Below are positions 1 through 5,102 of a DNA stretch of 5,102 bases, piece by piece (position 1 is the first letter of the stretch; every line of letters starts with the position of its first letter). The notes under the pieces were generated by a model. The model searched no databases and was not told where the DNA came from. It was given only the letters and a program-made list of their open reading frames with translations. Location: contig JANZZQ010000092.1 in NCBI GenBank assembly GCA_026419315.1, positions 1 through 5,102 on the forward strand. The letters are read 5' to 3'. This DNA is from Armatimonadota bacterium (GTDB lineage Bacteria > Armatimonadota > Fervidibacteria > Fervidibacterales > Fervidibacteraceae). The position numbers were made by a program, and so were the translations under genes.

Positions 1-401
1 GCCAAGATGTCGGTGAAAATTTGGTCGCCAATCATAACGGCTTGTTGAACTGTCAACCCTTTCCATTCCAAGTAGCGGCGGAAAACATAACGCCTCGGTT
101 TGCCCGCCGCTGCGATGCCGATGATACCCAACGCTTCTGCGACTTGCGCGACCCTTCCACGAAATCCCGCATTCGAGACGATCACAACTTGAAAGCCTTT
201 CGCTTTCGCTTCTTCAATCCAGCGCCTAACAGGTTCGCTGACTTCTCGGCTTCCCCAAGGGGTGAGCGTGTTGTCCAAGTCAACAAAGATGACACGGATG
301 CCGCTTTGCCAAAGTTCGTTCAAAGGTATGTTGGTGATCTCACTCACACACCAATCTGGGCAAACGAATTGAAGCAACCTTCTAAGAAGCGAACAAGCCA
401 T
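1..401 (-). CDS. yqeG: YqeG family HAD-IIIA phosphatase (3' end outside window)
   Basis: The 133 visible residues read as the N-terminal part of a YqeG-type HAD superfamily IIIA phosphatase. HAD motif I is DLDNT (residues 41-45, nucleophile Asp41 and acid/base Asp43). Motif II is the SN pair at 76-77, motif III is GKP at 100-102 and motif IV is GDQIFTD at 125-131. The N-terminus, with a short basic-hydrophobic segment and a CPD near residue 15, resembles YqeG proteins, which are usually about 170 residues, so roughly 40 residues lie beyond the left edge. ATG at 401 is chosen because it gives the family's usual N-terminus and has GGAG and GAGGG stretches just upstream; an in-frame ATG at 425 would add eight residues. 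The HAD fold implies Asp-based phosphoryl hydrolysis in the cytoplasm; the physiological substrate is unsettled, and a role near ribosome assembly is often proposed from gene context. The gene lies downstream of tRNA-Gly on the same strand, with no strong promoter seen between them. Confidence 0.93.
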   Translation of the reverse strand, partial: MACSLLRRLLQFVCPDWCVSEITNIPLNELWQSGIRVIFVDLDNTLTPWGSREVSEPVRRWIEEAKAKGFQVVIVSNAGFRGRVAQVAEALGIIGIAAAGKPRRYVFRRYLEWKGLTVQQAVMIGDQIFTDIL

Positions 402-556
402 CAAACCCTCACTCCACCAAACCATAGTTTCACAAAGAGTTTGACGACCATCAAAGCGAAAGGCAAGGTTTGAGTCGCTGTGAGGCAAAGTTTCTCGTGC
501 GAACGGAAGGGGTGGCGAAAATTCCAAAAGATTGGGGCAAAACCGCGAAAAAACGA

Positions 557-631
557 TGGAGCGGGCGACGGGACTTGAACCCGCGACTTCCACCTCGGCA
601 AGGTGGCGCTCTACCTCTGAGCTACGCCCGC
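557..631 (-). tRNA. tRNA-Gly (anticodon GCC), CCA encoded
   Basis: Read on the minus strand, a full cloverleaf is visible. The acceptor stem is GCGGGCG with CGCCCGC, the D-stem GCTC/GAGC, the anticodon stem CCACC/GGTGG and the T-stem GCGGG/CCCGT (one G-U pair) around TTCAAGT. The anticodon loop TTGCCGA gives GCC, which reads glycine GGC and GGU codons. The discriminator base is U, as in bacterial tRNA-Gly, and the CCA end is encoded at 559-557. The mature body is 72 nt plus CCA. Three bases past the CCA on the transcript is a run of six T (553-548), but no extra hairpin precedes it, so an intrinsic terminator is not clear and readthrough into yqeG is possible. Confidence 0.98.
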
Positions 632-649
632 TCCTTTCTGGCACACTTA

Positions 650-678
650 AGTATAGCACAAAATGGCACTATTGTTGA
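650..678 (-). promoter_or_regulatory. Candidate sigma-70 promoter for tRNA-Gly
   Basis: On the minus strand a TCAACA box (678-673, 4/6 to TTGACA) is followed after 17 bases by TATACT (655-650, 5/6 to TATAAT). This predicts transcription starting near 643, about 12 nt before the mature tRNA 5' end, a normal leader length. The -35 box overlaps the last codons and stop of rsmA, so the tRNA would have its own promoter even if rsmA transcripts also read through. The assignment rests on sequence matching only. Confidence 0.5.
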
Positions 679-1595
679 GGGCGCAAGGATTGGCGTAAAT
701 TCTCCGCTAATCGGGTCAACTCCGGCAAAGTCAGTGTTTCGCCTCTTCGTTCCGGGTCTATCCCACACCCTTGTAGCAGTTTCTTCAAATGCTCCTTTGA
801 GAGTGCGAACCGAATGTGCAAAGCGTTGACAATGGTTTTTCGCCTTTGCACCAGAACTGCTTCAGCAACCTTGAAGAACCAACCCTCGTCCGAGACATCA
901 ACACGGGGTTTCGGCAGAAACTGCAACTTGACGACTGACGACCAAACTTCAGGCTCAGGGTAAAAACTTGTCGGCGGGAGGTTGAAAAGGATGCGGGGCT
1001 CAGAGTAAAACTGGACCGCTATGCTCAAGATACTGTATCCTTCTTCGCTCGGTTTAGCGACCATCCGCTGGGCAACTTCGCGCTGAACAGTCACAACCGC
1101 CAACTTAAACAAATGTCTTTCTCTCATCAGCCGCATAAGAAGCGGTTTGCTGATCGCATACGGTAGGTTGCTGACAAACTTCCAACATTCGATTTGCTTG
1201 TGCTCACTGAGCATTTCCGCCCAATTTGCTGTTAACGCATCATCGCAGATCAAGGCGACATTTTGATGAGGGGACAGCAAGGATTGAGCCACAGAGAACA
1301 GGCGCTTGTCCTTTTCAACCGAAACGACGACTTGACATTTTTGAGCCAAAGCGGCTGTCAGTGCCCCAAAGCCCGTGCCAACTTCAAACGCTCCATCTTC
1401 GGGTTTCAACTCGGCAGCGTTGACAATTCTCTCAAGCGCTGACTTGTTGACGATAAAACTCTGCCCCATCGCTTTTGATGGGCGAATCTTATGTTCAAGC
1501 AACAGCCGCTTGACAGTTCCGACCGAACAGAGTTTGGATGGGTCAGAGACGGTGATTCTTCGCTCCATCGGTTTTTTCACCACCTCGCTTGACAA
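669..1595 (-). CDS. rsmA: 16S rRNA (adenine1518-N6/adenine1519-N6)-dimethyltransferase RsmA (KsgA)
   Basis: KsgA-type enzymes use S-adenosylmethionine to dimethylate two adjacent adenines in the 3'-terminal helix 45 of 16S rRNA, a late step and checkpoint in 30S subunit assembly. In the 308-residue product, GQSFIVN (44-50) corresponds to the family GQNFL motif. The SAM-binding loop is FEVGTGFGALT (70-80), with acidic Glu94 in VEKD and a DD pair at 118-119. The catalytic motif is NLPY (143-146), and FYPEPEVWSSVV (211-222) is the family FxPxPxVxS signature. The C-terminal helical domain contains QRRKTIVNAL (250-259) and ETLTLPEL. The start is taken as TTG at 1595 because AGAGAGG lies 5 bases before it; an internal ATG at 1568 (residue 10) is the alternative and would still leave an N-terminus longer than in many family members. 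The stop is TAG. It lies upstream of tRNA-Gly and yqeG on the same strand and is divergent from the M16 peptidase gene. Confidence 0.96.
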   Translation of the reverse strand: MSSEVVKKPMERRITVSDPSKLCSVGTVKRLLLEHKIRPSKAMGQSFIVNKSALERIVNAAELKPEDGAFEVGTGFGALTAALAQKCQVVVSVEKDKRLFSVAQSLLSPHQNVALICDDALTANWAEMLSEHKQIECWKFVSNLPYAISKPLLMRLMRERHLFKLAVVTVQREVAQRMVAKPSEEGYSILSIAVQFYSEPRILFNLPPTSFYPEPEVWSSVVKLQFLPKPRVDVSDEGWFFKVAEAVLVQRRKTIVNALHIRFALSKEHLKKLLQGCGIDPERRGETLTLPELTRLAENLRQSLRPQQ

Positions 1596-1653
1596 TTTTG
1601 CCTCTCTTCTCTGTCCGCCGACTATCTTTTCGCTCTCTTCACTGTGCCGTAAC

Positions 1654-1682
1654 TGTTGAATGTGTTAGCGTTTGGTTGTCAA
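1654..1682 (-). promoter_or_regulatory. Possible rsmA promoter (perfect -35, poor -10)
   Basis: A perfect TTGACA lies on the minus strand at 1682-1677. Seventeen bases further on is TCAACA (1659-1654), a poor match to TATAAT. The position would give a 5' leader of about 50-60 nt before the TTG start at 1595. The -35 box is convincing in sequence but the -10 is not, so the exact promoter remains uncertain. Confidence 0.3.
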
Positions 1683-1882
1683 CGCCGCGAAGGCTTTGTG
1701 CGTTCGGGCTCGAAAGTTCAAATTTTGCTAACCCTCAATAGGGTTCGGCCAGATTGAATGGGGTGAGGATAAAAAGAGGGTCAAGGGCGGAGGCTACAAG
1801 AGGGAAGTGGCAAATGAGCGGGCTATCAGGGATCAGGGTGCAGGTGGAAAGGCAGAGCTGCGGAAATTGAAATTGTAGGCAC

Positions 1883-1943
1883 CCGGCTTCTAATCTACCC
1901 GATACGCCCCAACGAATTGACAGATAGGTTAGCTGGGAGCCGG
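1883..1943. repeat. Imperfect inverted repeat with long two-part stem
   Basis: CCGGCTTC (1883-1890) pairs with GGAGCCGG (1936-1943), 8 bp with one G-U. The directly adjoining TAATCTA (1891-1897) pairs with TAGGTTA (1925-1931), 7 bp with one G-U. A 4-nt bulge GCTG (1932-1935) separates the two parts on the right arm only, and a 27-nt loop closes the structure. A competing perfect 7-bp pairing exists between ATCTACC (1893-1899) and GGTAGAT (1942-1948). The element matches no RNA family I recognise. It could be a structured RNA, a protein-binding inverted repeat or a worn-down copy of a dispersed palindromic repeat. Confidence 0.5.
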
Positions 1944-2268
1944 TAGATGGTTGGAGTTCAAAGGAAATCGCGAACAAAGCCGGAAAGTTATCGCTACAGG
2001 GGGAGACGGTTCACGGGGGATTGCTCCGGCTCTAAAGCGCCCCAAAAGTCTACGGCTCCATGTTTGCAGATTTGACTTCAGAGCAAAAAGTTGCCGCGCG
2101 GCTCATTGGCTAAACCTCTGGCATGCTTGACCTTTCGAGATCGTGGAAACATTTGGATTCCATGGCAAGACGCGAAACTTCCCTGCAAGGCTGTGACGGT
2201 AGAGCAGTAATTTCGGGGCTTTGCGGAGTAGATGTTATTTTGTGGGGCGGATGGTGTCTTGCATGAGG

Positions 2269-2291
2269 AATCGTCGGAAAAATCGGCGATT
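2269..2291. repeat. Short hairpin AATCGTCG/CGGCGATT
   Basis: AATCGTCG (2269-2276) pairs with CGGCGATT (2284-2291) over 8 bp, with one G-U pair when transcribed on the plus strand and a 7-nt loop GAAAAAT. No T-run follows on either strand, so it is not a standard terminator. Its right half, AAAAATCGGCGATT (2278-2291), recurs with one change at 3808-3821, as AAAAATCGCCGATT. Confidence 0.4.
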
Positions 2292-2357
2292 TGAAAAGAA
2301 CTTAGCCGCTCCTCACACCCAAAAGTTCAACCCCCGAATTTTTGTCAGCGTTGGCAT

Positions 2358-2387
2358 TTGTCGGCGCAGTTGGAGCCGTGCTATACC
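2358..2387 (+). promoter_or_regulatory. Candidate promoter for the M16 peptidase gene
   Basis: TTGTCG (2358-2363, 4/6 to TTGACA) is followed after 18 bases by TATACC (2382-2387), giving a leader of about 50 nt before the ATG at 2444. A second -10-like box, TACAAT (2416-2421), lies closer to the gene but has only a poor -35 match (TTTATC, 2392-2397). If either is the real promoter, the hydrophobic codons upstream of 2444 would be mostly or wholly untranslated leader. The assignment rests on sequence matching alone. Confidence 0.25.
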
Positions 2388-2430
2388 CTTGTTTATCCCG
2401 TTCGTTTTGGGGCGTTACAATTTTCGGCAT

Positions 2431-2435
2431 GGAGG
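2431..2435 (+). promoter_or_regulatory. Shine-Dalgarno site deciding the M16 peptidase start
   Basis: A strong GGAGG lies 8 bases before the ATG at 2444. The ATG at 2429 abuts this site and the TTG at 2342 has no comparable site, so this element argues for the shorter protein. Confidence 0.8.
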
Positions 2436-2443
2436 TGAACAAG

Positions 2444-3733
2444 ATGGAGTTCAATGTTCAAGTTAGCGAACATGTTTTGCCGAACGGGTTGAAACTTCTG
2501 ATTGCGCCAAGCCATCAATCCCCTGTCGTCAGCGTTTGGGCATTCTACCGAGTTGGTTCGCGACACGAACAGGTGGGCACCACGGGCATTAGCCACTGGG
2601 TCGAGCACATGCTTTTCAAGGGGACTCCAAAGTTCCCGAAAGGACAAATTGCCCGATTGGTCCAAAAGCACGGTGGAACTTTGAATGGTCACACGACCTA
2701 TGACCACACCGCTTACTTTGAAACGCTACCAAAGGAAAATTGGCTCATCGCCCTTGACATAGAAGCCGACCGAATGACCAACGCTCTGTTTGACCCTCAG
2801 GAAACCGAGTTGGAACGGGGCGTGGTTTTGAGCGAGTCGGAGATGTATGAGAACCATCCCGAATATCGGCTCTTCACAGAGGTTCTCGCTGCGGCGTTTC
2901 AAATTCACCCATACCGAAATCCGATTATCGGCTGGCGCTGCGATTTGGAAAGGATGACGCGAGACGACCTTTACGAACACTACTGTCGCTTTTATGCCCC
3001 CAATAACGCTTTTCTCGTCTTGAGCGGAGACATCACTTTTGAGGAGGCATTGCCTGAAGTTGAGAAGCGATTCGGTGAGTTGCAACCAAGCCAAACTGCC
3101 AAGGTTCCGGAGGTCAAGGAACCAAAGCAGAGGAGCGAGAGGAGGGTGCGGGTTAAAGGACACGGAGAATTGCCATTGTTGATGATGGTGTTTCACGCCC
3201 CAACTTACGACATGGTGAAGGACGAAGGTCGCAAGGCTAATGACGGTGACGAAACGCTTGTGCCGTATGCATTGCACATACTTGCGGATGTTCTCGGGCG
3301 CGGTCGAACTTCCCGGCTTTACCGCAGGCTCGTTGAGGCGAAAAAGGCTTTGAGGGTTTGGGTCGACAACTCAATCTACAAAGAGGCTGCGCTTTTCTCG
3401 GTGTTTGTCACCTTGACAGATCAATCCTCTCTGCAGGAAGTTGAGGATATAGTTTGGTCAGAGCTCGTTCGCTTGACGGAAACCCCTCCTGAGCAGGAAG
3501 AACTGGAACGGGTTTTGCACATGGAGCAAGCGGATTTCCTGCGTTCGCTTGATGGGGCGACCGAGCGGGCATACCAAGTTGGAGCGCACGAAATCTTGGG
3601 TGATTGGAAGTTGATTAATGCCTATTTGCCCAACTTGCAAAAGGTCACGCCCGATTTGCTCGTCAAAGCCGCAAAGCAAGTCTTCGTTGAAACGAACCGA
3701 ACTGTCGGATGGTTTGAACCCGTCAGTCGTTGA
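2444..3733 (+). CDS. M16B family zinc metallopeptidase (processing peptidase-like)
   Basis: The 429-residue product matches the single-chain M16B peptidases related to mitochondrial processing peptidase beta. The inverted zinc motif HxxEH is HWVEH at 51-55: His51 and His55 bind zinc and Glu54 is the catalytic base. The third ligand is most likely Glu131 in VVLSE, 76 residues after His55, the spacing expected in the family. The first half begins with the typical LPNGLKLL and VGSRHE segments. The second, M16_C domain is marked by DLYEHYCRFYAPNNAFLVLSG (175-195) and GRTSRLYRRL (287-296). Residues about 254-274 form a charged segment longer than I expect between the HAP and YAL elements. A start at 2444 gives a standard family N-terminus with no signal peptide, so cytoplasmic action is likely; a TTG at 2342 would add 34 mostly hydrophobic residues. 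Such enzymes often cut short or unfolded peptides, and the substrate here cannot be read. Many relatives pair with an inactive M16 partner, and none is next to it here. Confidence 0.95.
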   Translation: MEFNVQVSEHVLPNGLKLLIAPSHQSPVVSVWAFYRVGSRHEQVGTTGISHWVEHMLFKGTPKFPKGQIARLVQKHGGTLNGHTTYDHTAYFETLPKENWLIALDIEADRMTNALFDPQETELERGVVLSESEMYENHPEYRLFTEVLAAAFQIHPYRNPIIGWRCDLERMTRDDLYEHYCRFYAPNNAFLVLSGDITFEEALPEVEKRFGELQPSQTAKVPEVKEPKQRSERRVRVKGHGELPLLMMVFHAPTYDMVKDEGRKANDGDETLVPYALHILADVLGRGRTSRLYRRLVEAKKALRVWVDNSIYKEAALFSVFVTLTDQSSLQEVEDIVWSELVRLTETPPEQEELERVLHMEQADFLRSLDGATERAYQVGAHEILGDWKLINAYLPNLQKVTPDLLVKAAKQVFVETNRTVGWFEPVSR

Positions 3734-3743
3734 CATAAAATGT

Positions 3744-3765
3744 AGCGTTCCTCCAAGCCAACGCT
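3744..3765 (+). terminator. Weak hairpin just after the M16 gene
   Basis: AGCGTT (3744-3749) and AACGCT (3760-3765) form a perfect 6-bp stem with a 10-nt loop, starting 10 bases after the M16 stop codon. Only a short T-rich stretch follows, so it is at best a weak intrinsic terminator, although the location between convergent genes suits one. Confidence 0.3.
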
Positions 3766-3805
3766 TTCAAGGATTTCGGTGAAGCTTCGAGTTGAACTGT
3801 GCGCT

Positions 3806-3829
3806 TTAAAAATCGCCGATTGGCTTTCA
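3806..3829 (-). terminator. Possible weak terminator after the TldD gene
   Basis: On the minus strand, a few bases after the TAG stop of the TldD gene, AAAGCC, AATC and GGC are followed by GATTTTTAAA. A GCC/GGC stem, or an overlapping AATC/GATT stem, runs into five T. The stem is short and the call is weak; position and T-run are the main support. Confidence 0.22.
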
Positions 3830-3832
3830 GCA

Positions 3833-5102
3833 CTACGCAGGGAACACCTTAACCTTCCTGAACCTTGCCGGTGCTGCGCCGTGGGACATTTCCGCCCTTT
3901 GCGGAGGCTGACCTTTGCCGCAGTTTGGAACCCCCCAAAGCACAAATTCGCTCTCGCCACAGATGAAATCGCACGAGCGCCAGAACTCCCAAGTTATGCC
4001 CGCATAGCATGGGTTCTTGACCATGCGAATTTTCTTGCCGTCTTTGATTTCCCAACCGATTTCGCATCCAAACTGAAACTGCACCCTTTGGTTGTCAATG
4101 CTCCAACTTCGGTTGACAGCCATCAGGACGCCGTGTTTGGTATCAGCGATTAAGTCGTCCAGAGTTCCTTGTTGGGGCATTAGACTGATGTTGACCATGC
4201 GTATGATGGGCAGGTTCTGCCAACCGTCAGCCCTCATGCAACCGTGACTCCGTTCCGCACCCAGCCTCGCAGCGGTCTCACGAGATGTCAAGTAGTCAAC
4301 CAAGATCCCGTCTTTGACGAGATGCCAACTTTGAGCCTGAACTCCTTCGTCATCGTAGCCAAAAGTCGCAAGCCCGCCGGGCGAAGTTGCATCGGCGACG
4401 ATGTTGACAATTGGTGAGCCATACTGAAAGCTGCCCAACTTCTCCGGTGTCGCGAAGCTCGTGCCCGCGTAATTTGCTTCCGAACCAAAGACTCGGTCTA
4501 ACTCAAGGGGATGTCCGACTGATTCGTGAATTTGCAATGCAAGTTGAGAGCCATCCAAGATCAAGTCAAGTTCACCTTCAGGGCAAGGGTCTGCTGTCAG
4601 GAGCGCTCGAGCTTCCTCCGCGATCTGCTCAGCATGGTCAAGCAAACGCAGCTCTTCAATGAGTTCGTAACCTTTGCTCATGAATTGACCGCCGTGCGAC
4701 TGAGGATACGAACGAACTTGCAAGTCGCTCCCGTCAGTCGCTTGAGCCTGAATCCCCGCACCGCTTCGGGTGAGTATCTGTTCAATGAGTGCGCCTTCAG
4801 TGCTTGCAAACCATTGATGTTTTCGCTGGAAACTCATCCAACCCACAGCAACCTTAACTTCAGGGAACTTCCTCATCATTTGAGTGCACTGTCTCAAAGT
4901 TTCAACCTTTCGGTCAAGTGGAATTGTGAACGGGTCAACAACGATCGGGGTTTCCCAAAAGGCGACATGGGGTGGCTCGGGTGCGAGGGTAACTTCACGC
5001 TCCTTCAAGGTCGCGCTAGCTCGAGCAATCTCAACAGCCTGAGCGATACATTTGTCAAGCGCTTCAGGTGAGACATCACGGGTAGCAGCGAAGCCCCAAG
5101 CC
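3833..5102 (-). CDS. tldD: TldD-family metalloprotease (N-terminus outside window)
   Basis: The open frame enters at the right edge and gives 422 visible residues, beginning with AWGFAATRDVSPEAL, a conserved early part of TldD/PmbA proteins, so perhaps 50-70 residues are missing. The protease motif HExxxH is HESVGH at visible residues 192-197, which marks the active TldD type rather than the TldE/PmbA partner that lacks it. The C-terminal signature NCGKGQPPQ (393-401) contains Cys394, the probable third zinc ligand by analogy with E. coli TldD; SHGAAPARFRKVKV then leads to a TAG stop. In E. coli, TldD and TldE form a heterodimer that threads and cleaves unfolded peptides, including the microcin B17 precursor and the antitoxin CcdA. 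No TldE gene lies downstream, where the neighbour is the convergent M16 gene, so any partner must be upstream or elsewhere. A TTG at 5008 is an internal leucine codon, not the start. Confidence 0.95.
   Translation of the reverse strand, partial: AWGFAATRDVSPEALDKCIAQAVEIARASATLKEREVTLAPEPPHVAFWETPIVVDPFTIPLDRKVETLRQCTQMMRKFPEVKVAVGWMSFQRKHQWFASTEGALIEQILTRSGAGIQAQATDGSDLQVRSYPQSHGGQFMSKGYELIEELRLLDHAEQIAEEARALLTADPCPEGELDLILDGSQLALQIHESVGHPLELDRVFGSEANYAGTSFATPEKLGSFQYGSPIVNIVADATSPGGLATFGYDDEGVQAQSWHLVKDGILVDYLTSRETAARLGAERSHGCMRADGWQNLPIIRMVNISLMPQQGTLDDLIADTKHGVLMAVNRSWSIDNQRVQFQFGCEIGWEIKDGKKIRMVKNPCYAGITWEFWRSCDFICGESEFVLWGVPNCGKGQPPQRAEMSHGAAPARFRKVKVFPA

Larger units (their letters stand above)
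1700..2340. other. Long non-coding interval between divergent genes
   Basis: No frame here carries a recognisable protein. The longest reading frame, 80 codons on the minus strand at 1735-1977, has no conserved pattern or ribosome binding site. Structure seen directly: a perfect 6-bp hairpin AACCCT/AGGGTT with a 4-nt loop (1730-1745); a tandem pair of ATCAGGG (1825-1838); the large inverted repeat at 1883-1943; a 10-bp palindrome GCCGCGCGGC (2093-2102); and a hairpin at 2269-2291. A 47-codon ATG frame at 2123-2266 has no good ribosome binding site. I looked for the hallmark motifs of RNase P RNA, tmRNA, SRP RNA and the common riboswitches and did not find them. The segment may be upstream regulatory DNA, a decayed gene or a remnant of a dispersed repeat. 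Confidence 0.6.

Noticed and set aside
401..601. 66-codon minus-strand frame
   Set aside because: Its start lies inside the tRNA gene and it ends at the yqeG start; the sequence is not protein-like and has no ribosome binding site.
470..829. 119-codon plus-strand frame
   Set aside because: It runs antisense through the tRNA-Gly gene and the end of rsmA and shows no protein-like pattern.
1730..1745. Perfect AACCCT/AGGGTT hairpin as a terminator
   Set aside because: No T-run follows on either strand and no gene ends nearby.
1825..1838. Tandem ATCAGGG pair as a repeat array or CRISPR remnant
   Set aside because: Only two 7-base copies with no spacer; too little to support an array.
1917..1922. 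TTGACA on the plus strand as a -35 box
   Set aside because: No acceptable -10 sequence at 16-18 bases downstream.
1735..1977. 80-codon minus-strand frame in the gap
   Set aside because: No ribosome binding site or recognisable domain, and it overlaps the inverted repeat; Pro- and Leu-rich composition reflects the base content.
2726..3277. 183-codon minus-strand frame
   Set aside because: Fully antisense to the M16 coding region, whose catalytic motifs are intact; a shadow frame.
4526..5071. 181-codon plus-strand frame
   Set aside because: Fully antisense to the TldD coding region, which carries clear family motifs.

Overview
The window is an ordinary bacterial chromosomal segment of roughly 50% GC. 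It carries conserved housekeeping genes and two metallopeptidases of broadly distributed families. Gene content does not fix the lineage. The mix of ATG and TTG starts, GGAGG-type ribosome binding sites and divergent but intact core proteins fits an uncultured or thermophile-type lineage (for example Armatimonadota or a neighbour), but that is a guess.

Layout: (1) 1-401, minus: the 5' part of a YqeG-type HAD-IIIA phosphatase gene that runs off the left edge. (2) 557-631, minus: tRNA-Gly(GCC) with an encoded CCA; its likely promoter overlaps the end of the next gene. (3) 669-1595, minus: rsmA/ksgA, the 16S rRNA adenine dimethyltransferase, probably starting at TTG. (4) 1596-2443: a gap of about 850 bp between divergent genes, with no convincing protein gene. 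It holds candidate promoters at its two ends, a sizeable imperfect inverted repeat at 1883-1943, smaller hairpins and one weak 47-codon ORF. (5) 2444-3733, plus: a complete M16B zinc peptidase with the HxxEH motif and distal Glu. (6) 3734-3832: a short convergent intergenic region with weak hairpins. (7) 3833 to the right edge, minus: a TldD-family metalloprotease with HExxxH, missing its N-terminus at the window edge.

The minus-strand genes rsmA, tRNA-Gly and yqeG lie in a row and all relate directly or plausibly to translation and ribosome biogenesis. The M16 peptidase and TldD are transcribed toward each other, so they share a location but not an operon. I see no CRISPR array, transposase, toxin-antitoxin pair or phage gene, and no clear sign of an undescribed multi-gene system. 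The part least explained by known features is the 850-bp gap, especially the inverted repeat at 1883-1943.
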